Made by a program: the position numbers and the translations under genes. Source: Paracoccus aminovorans (GTDB lineage Bacteria; Pseudomonadota; Alphaproteobacteria; Rhodobacterales; Rhodobacteraceae). From it: a DNA stretch of 64,000 nt. Where the stretch lies: positions 496,001 to 560,000 of the forward strand of contig NZ_LN832562.1 of assembly GCF_900005615.1 (NCBI RefSeq), in the 5' to 3' direction. This document shows positions 55,973 through 64,000 of this stretch, piece after piece; position 1 is the first letter of the stretch; each line of letters begins with the position of its first letter. The notes beneath the pieces were generated by a model. That model saw only the letters and a list, made by a program, of their open reading frames with translations. It was not told the origin of the DNA and ran no database searches.

Positions 55973-56791
55973 ATGAGCCTTGTCGAAACCCTGAAAGGCC
56001 AGCGCCGCACCAGCTGGCGCCCGGCCCTGCCGTCGCCCCGCGGCCTGCTGCCCTATGCCGTGCCCGCCGCGCTGCTGTTGCTGTGGGAGGTTGCCGGCGC
56101 CAGCGGGCTGATGCGGGACACGGTGATGCCGCGGCCCTCGGCCATCCTGGCGACGGCGCTGCGGATGCTCTCCTCGGGCGAGCTCTTCGCCCATCTGGGC
56201 GTCTCGGCGGCGCGGGCGCTGGCCGGGCTGGCCATCGGCGGCGGCATCGGCTTCCTGCTGGGCGTCGCCAACGGCGTCTCGCGCCTCAGCGAGACGCTGA
56301 CCGACTCGAGCCTGCAGATGATCCGCAACATCCCGCATCTGGCGCTGATCCCGCTGGTGATCCTGTGGTTCGGCATCGGCGAGGGCGCCAAGCTGTTCCT
56401 GGTCGCGCTCGGCGTGTTCTTTCCGATCTACCTGAACACGCTGCACGGCATCCGCAACGTCGATCCGCAACTGATCGAGATGGGCCGCGCCTATGGCATG
56501 AACGGCCGCACCCTGTTCCGCCGCGTGGTGCTGCCCGGCGCGCTGCCCTCGATCTTCGTCGGGCTGCGCTATGGCCTGGGCATCATGTGGCTGACGCTGA
56601 TCGTCGCCGAAACGCTCTCGGCCTCGTCCGGGCTGGGCTACATGGCGATGCAGGCGCGCGAATTCATGGTGTTGGACGTCGTGGTGCTGGCGATCCTGCT
56701 TTACGCCGCGCTCGGCAAGCTGGCCGACGCCCTGACCCGCGCGCTGGAACGCCGCGCCCTGAAATGGAGCCCCGCCTATGCCGGTCGCTGA
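55973..56791 (+). CDS. ssuC: Sulfonate ABC transporter permease SsuC
   Basis: The 272-residue protein has about six membrane helices and the EAA coupling loop (EMGRAYGMNGRTLFRRVVLP) typical of SsuC/TauC permeases. AAGGAG lies before the start. It overlaps ssuB by 14 bases, implying tight coupling with the ATPase. Confidence 0.94.
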   Translation: MSLVETLKGQRRTSWRPALPSPRGLLPYAVPAALLLLWEVAGASGLMRDTVMPRPSAILATALRMLSSGELFAHLGVSAARALAGLAIGGGIGFLLGVANGVSRLSETLTDSSLQMIRNIPHLALIPLVILWFGIGEGAKLFLVALGVFFPIYLNTLHGIRNVDPQLIEMGRAYGMNGRTLFRRVVLPGALPSIFVGLRYGLGIMWLTLIVAETLSASSGLGYMAMQAREFMVLDVVVLAILLYAALGKLADALTRALERRALKWSPAYAGR

Positions 56792-57557
56792 CCTTCTGCC
56801 CCGGGACATCCCGGTTCCGCCCCGGCGGCGCGCCGGCGCCGGCGGCGCCGCGGTCGAGGCCCGCGCCCTGGGCCGCAGCTTCGCCGGCAACCGGGTGCTG
56901 GCCAATCTGGACCTCGCCGTGCGGCCGGGCGAGTTCCTGTCCATCGTCGGCAAGAGCGGCTGCGGCAAGTCCACGCTGCTGCGAATGATCGCCGGGCTGG
57001 ACCGGCCCAGTTCGGGCCGCGTCACCGTGGACGGCATCGCGGCCCATGCGGCGGGAGGCCGGCTGCGCATCATGTTCCAGGAGCCGCGCCTGCTGCCCTG
57101 GGCCTCGGTGGCCCGGAATGTCGCCGTGGGCCTGCGCAGCGGCCCGGATCCCAAGGCGGTGGCCGAGGCCCTGGGCTCGGTGCAGCTGGCGGACAAGGCG
57201 GACGCCTGGCCGGCGCAGCTGTCGGGCGGCCAGCGCCAGCGCGCCGCGCTGGCCCGGGCACTGGTCAGCCATCCGGCGCTGCTGCTGCTGGACGAGCCGC
57301 TGGGGGCGCTGGACGCGCTGACCCGGCTGACCATGCAGCGGCTGATCCGCGACATGCACGACCGCGCCGGCTTCACCGCGATCCTGGTCACCCATGACGT
57401 GGCCGAAGCGGTGGCGCTGTCGGACCGCATCATCGTGCTGGGCCAAGGCGGCATCCTGCAAGAGACCTCGATCCCCCGCGCGGGACCCGCCGGGCGCAGC
57501 AGCGCCGAACTGGCGGCGATCGAGGCCGGCATCCTCGACGCGATCTTCGCCGCCTGA
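56778..57557 (+). CDS. ssuB: Sulfonate ABC transporter ATPase SsuB
   Basis: The 259-residue ATPase carries Walker A (GKSGCGKSTLL), Q-loop (MFQEPRLLPW), signature (LSGGQRQRAALARAL), Walker B (LLLLDEPLGALD) and the H-loop (LVTHDVAEAVAL). The Q-loop wording MFQEPRLLPW is characteristic of the nitrate/sulfonate/taurine subfamily. It is the last gene of the ssu operon. Confidence 0.94.
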   Translation: MPVADLLPRDIPVPPRRRAGAGGAAVEARALGRSFAGNRVLANLDLAVRPGEFLSIVGKSGCGKSTLLRMIAGLDRPSSGRVTVDGIAAHAAGGRLRIMFQEPRLLPWASVARNVAVGLRSGPDPKAVAEALGSVQLADKADAWPAQLSGGQRQRAALARALVSHPALLLLDEPLGALDALTRLTMQRLIRDMHDRAGFTAILVTHDVAEAVALSDRIIVLGQGGILQETSIPRAGPAGRSSAELAAIEAGILDAIFAA

Positions 57558-58224
57558 GGCGGTGCTGCCGTCCGTCCTGTCCAGGTCGGCGCGACGGAAC
57601 GCCGGCGCGATCCGGGTCGGATGCGGCAGCGGGAAAGCCGCGTCCTTCGCCCGGCCTCGGCATTCCCGCGGCGGCACTGGCGGCCGGGCGCGGGCACGAG
57701 AAGTTGAAAGGTGATTAAGATGCCGCGATCCGCACGGTTTCGGGCGCGACTGCGTCGCGGGCGCAACAGCCGCGGCAGCGCAGCGCACCACCGCGATCCC
57801 CATCACCGGGGCGATCCTGCGCGGCAGACCCGATGAGCGCCGCGCCATGCCGGCGACGCCCTCCCCACCGATTTCTGCAATCCTTCCGCCAGGTTGGCGG
57901 CGCATGGCCCGCTTGCCCCCGCCCGTCTGCGGCGCCGATGCCCCGCAGCCGCCCCGACCAGGCCCGCGGTCCTTTCCGCCGTCGGACGCCGCATCGAATC
58001 GCCGGCAGCGCCGCACCTAGCGATTAATACAGCCCGCCGACCCATCTCGGCGGTTTACCGCCGATGCATAGGTTTGCTACGCTTTTCTTACGGATCGGCC
58101 GCAAGCGAAAGAATCGAGCAGCCCGGCCGAGCAAATACGAAAATGTGCCGAACTCGGCCTGCGGGCGGCTGTGCGCCGCCGCAGGGAAGTATGGCCGTGT
58201 CTCGGCATCCAAGAGGCATCGCGG
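57558..58224. other. Non-coding spacer with a palindrome before the glucan-module genes
   Basis: The 667-base stretch has no credible gene; its frames lack ribosome sites and recognisable protein sequence. A perfect repeat CGGCGGT-TT-ACCGCCG is present at 58048-58063 and is the only strong structure. It lies about 160 bases upstream of the ABC gene and could be an operator for a sugar-responsive repressor. A lower-GC segment around 58020-58100 may hold the promoter. Confidence 0.45.
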
Positions 58225-60144
58225 ATGGAACGTCTGAGTGGTTTCTGGGGTCTGATCTTCGCCTATTGGCGCTCCGAGCGCTGGCGCGAGGCATGGCTGC
58301 TGACCGCCGTCGTGCTGGCGATGACCACGCTGCTCAGCAAGGCCAGCGTCTGGGTGGCGCTGGCCAGCGCCGATTTCCTGGCCTCGCTGGCCAATTTCCA
58401 CGGCGCCGACGCTGGCCCGCATCCCGGCCGGACGGTGCTTCTGGCCGCCGGCGCCTATCTGGCGATCTTCCTTGGCCGTCTGACAGGGGTGGCGGCGCGG
58501 CATTTCGTTTCGGCCACGCTGCACCGCCGGGCGCGCGGCTGGCTGGTCGGCCGCTTCAACGACGCGATCCTGGCCGACGAGCGCATCGCGCTGGACCTGA
58601 TGAGCGACCGCTCGGAACGCGGCGACCGGACGCGGATGCCGGATGCCATCGACCAGCGCGTGGACGAATGCTCGGGGGCGCTCTATGGCGGCATCATCGG
58701 CCTGGCGATGGGGCTGTGGGGGGCGGTCACCTCGATCTGGTTCGTCTTCGCCGCGCTGGTCGAACGCAGCCAGCCCGTGCCCTTCCTCGACCTTTGGGGC
58801 GCGCAGGCCAATGCGGCGCTGGCGCCCTGGCTGGGTCCGGGGCTGGCCGCACGCATCGATCTGGCGCCCGGGGCCTATGGCTCGGCCCTGCTCAGCCTGG
58901 CGATGGTCGCCGTTTATGTTCCCGTGGTCACCCTGATCGCCTGGCAGCTGGGGCGCATCATCGAACGGCTCAGCCTGCAGCGGCAGCGCCGCGACGGCGC
59001 CTGGCGGGCCGAATGGGGCGGCATGCTGAACCGGGTGGCCCAGATGGCCGCCGCCCGGGGCGAGCGCGCGCAAAGCCGCATCAACCGCCACCTCTACGAC
59101 CGGCTGGACCAGACCTGGGGCAAGCAGAACTGGCTGTCCTCGGGGATGATGCTGTTCAACGGGCTCTACAATTTCCTGTCCGCGCGTCTTCTGGCCTATC
59201 TGCCGGCGCTGCCCGCCTATATGGCCGGCAACCTGAACTTCCGCGATTTCGTCGCCAGCAGCGAGCTGACGGCCGAACTGATCGGCGACGTCTCGTGGTT
59301 CATCAACGTGATGCCGGCCATCGCCACGCTCAAGGCCAATGCCGGGCGCCTGACCGAACTCGCCGCCGCCATCGAGCGGGTGCGGGCGCGGCAGGACTTC
59401 TATGCCGAGACCGGCGTCAGCCGCTTCCAGCGCCAGCGCAGCGGCAGGGGGCCGGTGCTGGCGCTGGACGATCTGCGGCTGCACCACCGCGGCCACGACA
59501 CGCCGGCCTTCCTGACGGTGCCGAGGCTGCACCTGTATCCCGGCACCCGCGTCCATGTCCGCGGGCCGAACGGCTGCGGCAAGAGCAGCCTGCTGAAGGC
59601 CGTGGCGGGGATCTGGCCCTATGGCGCCGGCCGCGTCACGCTGCGCGACGGCGCGCGGCTGTTCCTGGCCGGGCAAGAGCCCGACGTGCCCGACCGGCTG
59701 TCGCTGAAGGCGCTGGTGACCTATCCCGACCACCCCGAGCAGCACTCCGACATCGCCGCGGCCTCGGCGCTGTCGCGGGTCGGGCTGGGCGGCTTCGTCC
59801 ATTGCCTGGAGGACGATCTGTACCAGGGCAAGAACTGGCGCAACGTGCTGTCGGGCGGGCAGAAGCAGCGCCTGGTCCTGGCCCGCATCCTGCTGGCCCG
59901 GCCCGACGTGCTGCTGCTGGACGAGGCGACGGCGGCGCTGGACGTCGATGCGGCGGTCGAGTTCCACATGATCCTGCGCACATGCCTGCCCCAGACCGCT
60001 GTGCTGGCGGTCCTGCATGGCGAGGTCACGCCCCACGACCCGGACGGCGTGCCCTTCTATTCCGCCATTCTGGATATCCGCGACGGCGTCGGGCGGTTGC
60101 TTCCGCTGCCCGAAACGGATTTCATCCGCCATGCGGCGGAATAG
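58225..60144 (+). CDS. ABC transporter with fused ATPase, BacA/SbmA-YddA type
   Basis: The 639-residue protein has an N-terminal membrane domain of the ABC_membrane_2 family (about 1-400, WVALASADFLASLANF, WLVGRFNDAILADERIAL) and a C-terminal ATPase (Walker A GPNGCGKSSLLK, signature LSGGQKQRLVLARI, Walker B VLLLDEATAALD). Relatives include YddA, the BacA-related Rv1819c and peroxisomal ABCD proteins, which import peptides, vitamin B12 or acyl compounds. ATG 58225 follows AAGAGG. It is followed within 18 bases by a beta-glucosidase gene, suggesting a carbohydrate-linked substrate, but direction and substrate cannot be read from sequence. Confidence 0.85.
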   Translation: MERLSGFWGLIFAYWRSERWREAWLLTAVVLAMTTLLSKASVWVALASADFLASLANFHGADAGPHPGRTVLLAAGAYLAIFLGRLTGVAARHFVSATLHRRARGWLVGRFNDAILADERIALDLMSDRSERGDRTRMPDAIDQRVDECSGALYGGIIGLAMGLWGAVTSIWFVFAALVERSQPVPFLDLWGAQANAALAPWLGPGLAARIDLAPGAYGSALLSLAMVAVYVPVVTLIAWQLGRIIERLSLQRQRRDGAWRAEWGGMLNRVAQMAAARGERAQSRINRHLYDRLDQTWGKQNWLSSGMMLFNGLYNFLSARLLAYLPALPAYMAGNLNFRDFVASSELTAELIGDVSWFINVMPAIATLKANAGRLTELAAAIERVRARQDFYAETGVSRFQRQRSGRGPVLALDDLRLHHRGHDTPAFLTVPRLHLYPGTRVHVRGPNGCGKSSLLKAVAGIWPYGAGRVTLRDGARLFLAGQEPDVPDRLSLKALVTYPDHPEQHSDIAAASALSRVGLGGFVHCLEDDLYQGKNWRNVLSGGQKQRLVLARILLARPDVLLLDEATAALDVDAAVEFHMILRTCLPQTAVLAVLHGEVTPHDPDGVPFYSAILDIRDGVGRLLPLPETDFIRHAAE

Positions 60145-60162
60145 GGACGCAGGGGCGGGCAT

Positions 60163-62397
60163 ATGGAAAAGGTCGCGGTCGAACGCCTGATGGCGCGCAT
60201 GACGCTGGCCGAGAAGATCGGGCAGCTGAACCTGCTGCCGGCGGGCGAAGGGCTTGTCACCGGCACGGCGCAGCCGACCACGCTGTCGCAGCGGCTGGAC
60301 GCGGGCCAGGTGGGCGCGATCTTCGGCACCAAGTCGCTGGCGACGGCGCGGGCGATGCAGGACCGCGCGCTCGCCGGGTCGCGACTGCGCATCCCGCTGT
60401 TCTTTGCCGAGGACGTGATCCACGGCCACCGCACGGTGTTCCCGCTGAACCTCGCGCTGGCCTGCAGCTGGGACATGGCCCTGATCGAGGACACCGCCGC
60501 CTTCGCCGCCGCCGAGGCCGCGGCCGAGGGGCTGCACCAGGTCTATGCGCCGATGATCGACGTCAGCCGCGATCCCCGCTGGGGCCGGGTGGCCGAGGGC
60601 CCGGGCGAGGACCCGCTGCTGGCCTCGCGCATCGCCGCCGCGGCCACGCGCGGGTTCCAGGGGACGGACCCCGCCGCGCCGGGCCGGGTCGCCGCCTGCC
60701 TCAAGCATTTCGTGGCCTACGGCGCCCCGCAAAGCGGGCGGGACTACGACAATGCCTCGCTGGCCTGGGAGGATCTTCTGGAAACCTACCTGCCGCCCTT
60801 CGCCGCCGGGATCGAGGCCGGTGCGGCCAGCGTCATGGCCGCCTTCAACGCGGTAAACAAGCTGCCGATGCACGCCAACGCGCCGCTGGTCGAGGGCTGG
60901 CTGCGCGGCGGTCGCGGCTTCGACGGGCTGGTCGTCTCGGACTATACCGGCGTGCGCGAACTCGTCGCCCACGGGTTGGGGCCGGCCGCCGTGGCGGTGG
61001 CGCGGGCGCTGCATGCCGGCATCGACATGGACATGGTGGGCGAGGATTACCTGCGCGAACTGCCGGCGCTGGCCCAGGGCGGGCTGGACGCGCCCGAGGC
61101 CGGGCTTTCGCTGTCCGCCCGCCGCATCCGGGCGCTGGTCAACCGCGCCTGCCGCCGGGTGCTGACCTTCAAGGCCCGGCTGGGGCTGCTGGACGATCCG
61201 TTTCGCGGCATGGACCTGCGGCCGCCCGCGCGCGCGGCGGGCCGCAAGCTGGCGCGGTCGGCGGCGGCGCGGTCGGCGGTGCTGCTGAAGAACGAGGGGC
61301 TGCTGCCGCTGGCGCCCGGGTCGCGGGTGGCGCTGGTCGGCCCCTTCGCCGCCGACCGGGCCAACATGCTGGGCACCTGGGCGGTCTCGGGCCGGGCCGA
61401 GGACGTGGTGCCGCTGCACGAGGCCATGGCCGCGCTGACCGGGCAGGCGCCGACCGTCGCCTGGGGCGCGAATGTCGTCGACGAGCCCTGGCTGGAAGCA
61501 CGCCTGAACTGTCACGGCGTCACCGTCACCCGTGATCCCCGCGACGAAACCGAACTGCTGGCCGAGGCGGTCGCGATGGCCCTGGCCGCGGATGTGGTGA
61601 TCGCGGCCGTGGGCGAGGCCAAGGAGCACGCCGGCGAATCCTCGTCGGTGCTGGCGCCGGACCTGCCCGCCCCCCAGCGCCGGCTGATCGCGGCACTGGC
61701 CGGGACCGGCAAGCCGCTGGCGGTGGTGGTCTTCGCCGGCCGCCCCCTGGCCATCGGCGAGATCGCCACCCGGGCGGATGCGCTGCTCTATGCCTGGCAT
61801 GGCGGCGTCGCCGGCCCCGAGGGCGTGGCCGACCTGATCTTCGGCGCGGCGGAACCCTCGGGCCGGCTGGCGGTCACGCTGCCGGCGCATCCGGGCGAGG
61901 TGCCGCTGCACCATGCCGGCGATCCCACCGGGCGCCCCTACCCCGGCCGTTTCGCCAAGTTCCTGACCGGCTGGCTGGACCTGCCCGACGATGCGCCGCG
62001 CTTTCCCTTCGGCTTCGGCCTGGGCTATGCGCCGGTCGCTTACGGCCCGCCCCGCCTGTCGCAAGACGCGGCCCGCGCGGCTGAGACGGTCGCGTTGCGG
62101 ATCGCCATCCGCAACACCGGCACCCGCGCCACCACCGAGACCGTCCAGCTTTACGCCAGCGACCCGGTGGCCCGCGTCACCCGCCCGGGGCGCAAGCTGA
62201 TCGATTTCGCGCAGGTGGCGCTGGCCTCCGGCGAAAGCCGCGAGGTCCATTTCCGCATCGCCGCCGGTCAGTTCCGCTATCCGCTCGCCCCCTCGCTCGG
62301 CGCCGCCGAATGGGTGCGCGACCCCGGGCTGGTGCGGCTGCATGTCGGGCCGAACAGCCGCGATACCCAGATGGTGGAGCTGACATGGCTGGACTGA
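60163..62397 (+). CDS. GH3-family beta-glucosidase, apparently cytoplasmic
   Basis: The 744-residue enzyme has the GH3 N-terminal barrel, with the catalytic nucleophile Asp260 in FDGLVVSDYTGVREL and DVSRDPRWGRVAEGPGEDP, a C-terminal alpha/beta domain (AVGEAKEHAGESSS) and a fibronectin-like end (ETVQLYASDP). The family hydrolyses beta-glucosides from the non-reducing end; sophorose-type members exist. No signal peptide is present (MEKVAVERLMARMTLAEKIGQ), which implies a cytoplasmic enzyme unlike the periplasmic BglX. It overlaps the next gene by 13 bases. Confidence 0.9.
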   Translation: MEKVAVERLMARMTLAEKIGQLNLLPAGEGLVTGTAQPTTLSQRLDAGQVGAIFGTKSLATARAMQDRALAGSRLRIPLFFAEDVIHGHRTVFPLNLALACSWDMALIEDTAAFAAAEAAAEGLHQVYAPMIDVSRDPRWGRVAEGPGEDPLLASRIAAAATRGFQGTDPAAPGRVAACLKHFVAYGAPQSGRDYDNASLAWEDLLETYLPPFAAGIEAGAASVMAAFNAVNKLPMHANAPLVEGWLRGGRGFDGLVVSDYTGVRELVAHGLGPAAVAVARALHAGIDMDMVGEDYLRELPALAQGGLDAPEAGLSLSARRIRALVNRACRRVLTFKARLGLLDDPFRGMDLRPPARAAGRKLARSAAARSAVLLKNEGLLPLAPGSRVALVGPFAADRANMLGTWAVSGRAEDVVPLHEAMAALTGQAPTVAWGANVVDEPWLEARLNCHGVTVTRDPRDETELLAEAVAMALAADVVIAAVGEAKEHAGESSSVLAPDLPAPQRRLIAALAGTGKPLAVVVFAGRPLAIGEIATRADALLYAWHGGVAGPEGVADLIFGAAEPSGRLAVTLPAHPGEVPLHHAGDPTGRPYPGRFAKFLTGWLDLPDDAPRFPFGFGLGYAPVAYGPPRLSQDAARAAETVALRIAIRNTGTRATTETVQLYASDPVARVTRPGRKLIDFAQVALASGESREVHFRIAAGQFRYPLAPSLGAAEWVRDPGLVRLHVGPNSRDTQMVELTWLD

Positions 62398-63635
62398 TCC
62401 GTGGTCTCGACGATGCGGCGCTGCGCGACCGGGTGGCGCAGGCGACGGCGCTTTACTTCCTCGACTGGAGCCACCCGGTCAGCGGCATGGCCCGCGAACG
62501 CAGCGCCGGGGCCTTCGGCTATGACGCCGAGGAAACCGTCTGCACCGGCGGCAGCGGCTTCGGCCTTTTGGCGCAGCTCGTCGCCGCAGAACGCGGCTGG
62601 CGGCCCCGGCGCGAGATCCTGGACCGGCTGGACCGCATGCTGGGATTCCTGGAAACAGCCGACCGGTTCGACGGCGTCTTTCCGCATTTCCTGCAAGGCT
62701 CGACCGGGCGGGTGCTGCCCTTCATGGCGGGCGACGACGGCGGCGACCTGGTCGAGACCGCCTTCCTGATGCTGGGCCTCTTGGGCGCGGCGGCGTTTTT
62801 CGCCAAGGAGCCGTCGATCGGCGCCCGCGTCCAGGCGCTGTTCGACGCGGTGAACTGGGCGGTGCATCTCCGCCAGGACGGTGCGGTGATGTGGCACCGC
62901 CACCCGGACCGGCCCTGGCCGCCCCACGCCCTGCCGATCCGGGGCTGGAACGAGGCGCTGCCGGTCTTCGTCCTCGGCGCCGGCTCGCGCACCCATCCGA
63001 TCCCGGCGGCGTCCTATCACGACAGCTGGGCGCGGACGCCGACCTTCCTGAACGGGCGCGCCTATGGCGGCACGGTGCTGCCGCTGGGTCCCGATTGGGG
63101 CGGGCCGCTGTTCCTGTCGCAATACCCGTTCCTGGGCATCGACCCGAGGGGATTGCGCGACGCCTATGCCGATTACGGCGCCCAGGCCCGGGCGCATGCG
63201 CTGGTCAACCGCCACCATTGCCTGGCGAATCCGCATGGCTGGCAGGGCTACGGCCCCGAGCTTTGGGGGCTGACCGCCAGCGACGACCCCTCGGGCTATG
63301 TCGCCCATTCCCCGACCGAGGACACCGGCACCATCACCCCCACCGCGGCGCTGTCGTCCTTTCCCTTCGCGCCCGATGCGGCGATGCCGGTGCTGCGCCA
63401 CATGCACGACGTCCTGGGCGAACGCATCTGGGGCGAGGCCGGCTTCGTCGACGCCTTCTGCCCGGCACAGGACTGGGTGGCGGAAAGCCGGCTCGCCATC
63501 GACCAGGCGCCCATCGTCATCGGGTTGGAAAACCACCGCTCGGGGCTGATCTGGCGGCTGGTCTCGGGCCGGCCCGAGGTGCGGCGCGGGTTGCGGGCGC
63601 TGGGTTTCAGCGCGCCCTATCTGCCCATGGCCTGA
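62385..63635 (+). CDS. GH144-type endo-beta-1,2-glucanase (PF10091 family), apparently cytoplasmic
   Basis: The 416-residue protein matches the glycoamylase-like/GH144 family. Evidence: YFLDWSHPVSGMARERS, CTGGSGFGLLAQLV, GGDLVETAFLMLGLLGAAAFF, HSPTEDTGTITPTAALSSFP, GEAGFVDAFCPAQDWVA and IVIGLENHRSGLIWRL. Known GH144 enzymes cleave beta-1,2-glucan into sophoro-oligosaccharides. Related domains also occur in cyclic beta-1,2-glucan synthases. ATG 62385 follows GGAG; there is no signal peptide, unlike secreted characterised members. With GH3 it could degrade internalised glucan to glucose. Its 3' end overlaps the convergent GH15 gene by 19 bases. Confidence 0.87.
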   Translation: MAGLIRGLDDAALRDRVAQATALYFLDWSHPVSGMARERSAGAFGYDAEETVCTGGSGFGLLAQLVAAERGWRPRREILDRLDRMLGFLETADRFDGVFPHFLQGSTGRVLPFMAGDDGGDLVETAFLMLGLLGAAAFFAKEPSIGARVQALFDAVNWAVHLRQDGAVMWHRHPDRPWPPHALPIRGWNEALPVFVLGAGSRTHPIPAASYHDSWARTPTFLNGRAYGGTVLPLGPDWGGPLFLSQYPFLGIDPRGLRDAYADYGAQARAHALVNRHHCLANPHGWQGYGPELWGLTASDDPSGYVAHSPTEDTGTITPTAALSSFPFAPDAAMPVLRHMHDVLGERIWGEAGFVDAFCPAQDWVAESRLAIDQAPIVIGLENHRSGLIWRLVSGRPEVRRGLRALGFSAPYLPMA

Positions 63636-64000
63636 ACCGCCGCCTCCCGCGCCTCGACGGCTGCGAGAAAGGCCGCCGCCGACCAGGCCAGGTCGAGGCA
63701 AGAGGCCGGGGCGCCGCTGGCGCGGTCGAACTGCTCGGGCAGCGGGCCGGGGTCCGGTGCCACCGTCTGGATCAGGGCCATCCAGGCCTCGGCGCGGGCG
63801 AAGGCGTCGCGCTCGCCGGTCTGGGCGGCGATGCGGTAACGCAGTTCGGCAAAGCCCAGCGTCACCGGATACCAGGGGTTGCCGCCGCAATAGACATCGC
63901 CGGCGAAACGGCCGATGGCAGGCACCGCGCGGTCGCGGTTGATCGGGTAGAGCCCGGCAAAGATCCGTTCCAGCCCCGCCGCCGTGGCCCGGGTCCGCGG
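63617..64000 (-). CDS. GH15-family glucoamylase/glucodextranase-like protein (5' part beyond window)
   Basis: The reverse strand is open from the stop at 63617 to the window end, giving about 127 residues of the C-terminal catalytic region. YPINRDRAVPAIGRFAGDVY, GGNPWYPVTLGFAELRY and LPEQFDRASGAPASCLDLAWSAAAFL are typical GH15 motifs, with the general-base region near LPEQ. GH15 enzymes release glucose from alpha-glucans or trehalose. A GTG at 63925 is internal to the domain and not the start. It is convergent with the GH144 gene. Subfamily and substrate cannot be set from this part. Confidence 0.83.
   Translation of the reverse strand, partial: PRTRATAAGLERIFAGLYPINRDRAVPAIGRFAGDVYCGGNPWYPVTLGFAELRYRIAAQTGERDAFARAEAWMALIQTVAPDPGPLPEQFDRASGAPASCLDLAWSAAAFLAAVEAREAAVQAMGR

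Noticed and set aside
57803..58045. Small minus-strand frame in the 57.6-58.2 kb spacer
   Set aside because: Arg-rich translation without ribosome site or motif; the spacer looks non-coding.
58024..62343. A 1439-residue minus-strand frame opposite the ABC and GH3 genes
   Set aside because: Low-complexity, His/Gln/Arg-rich translation with no motif. The plus-strand ABC and GH3 domains are unmistakable.

Overview
The window looks like a chromosomal segment of a Paracoccus-type alphaproteobacterium (order Rhodobacterales). GC content is very high, and the nitrate respiration locus has the arrangement described for Paracoccus: a cluster-less FNR-type regulator (narR) divergent from a narK1-narK2 fusion, then narGHJI and a parvulin. 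No rRNA, tRNA, CRISPR array, phage or intact insertion sequence was found. Nearly all coding strands also carry long antisense open frames caused by GC skew at the third codon position; these were discarded.

Layout. 1-11.3 kb: narR (partial), an FNR box, then narK-narG-narH-narJ-narI-ppiC. 11.3-12.6 kb: a uracil/xanthine-type permease. 12.9-18.5 kb: an Lrp-type regulator divergent from a branched-chain 2-oxoacid dehydrogenase operon (E1alpha, E1beta, E2, E3). 18.6-19.9 kb: a graveyard holding remnants of a FecR anti-sigma factor and a FhuA-type TonB receptor. 20.3-25.7 kb: a MacA/MacB transporter operon with its own response regulator and kinase. 25.8-33.9 kb: a MerR-family metal regulator, a divergent-motif ClC channel, a choline-sulfate module (choX, betC, LysR regulator) and a P1B-2 Zn/Cd/Pb ATPase. 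The ATPase promoter shares its operator with the MerR gene. 34-39.5 kb: small genes, HdeD, a GbdR-like AraC regulator, a BCCT betaine/choline transporter and a FolD variant. 39.7-42.8 kb: a second macAB pair. 43-47.3 kb: a siderophore receptor (frameshifted) with fecR and fecI. 47.3-51.4 kb: five unassigned envelope or secreted proteins, one a chymotrypsin-fold protease candidate. 51.7-57.6 kb: sulfonate use (ssuD, a flavoprotein, msuE, ssuACB). 58.2-64 kb: a BacA/YddA-type ABC transporter, a GH3 beta-glucosidase, a GH144-type endo-beta-1,2-glucanase and a partial GH15 enzyme.

The genes suggest a metabolically flexible soil or water denitrifier. It respires nitrate, uses branched-chain amino acids, choline-O-sulfate/betaine and sulfonates, and detoxifies Zn/Cd/Pb. 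The best candidates for something undescribed are the 47.3-51.4 kb secreted-protein island and the 58-64 kb apparently cytoplasmic beta-1,2-glucan module with a peptide-importer-type ABC protein. Other points worth following are the shared metal operator, the FolD variant with altered cyclohydrolase residues, and the interleaved inverted repeats upstream of the first macAB operon.
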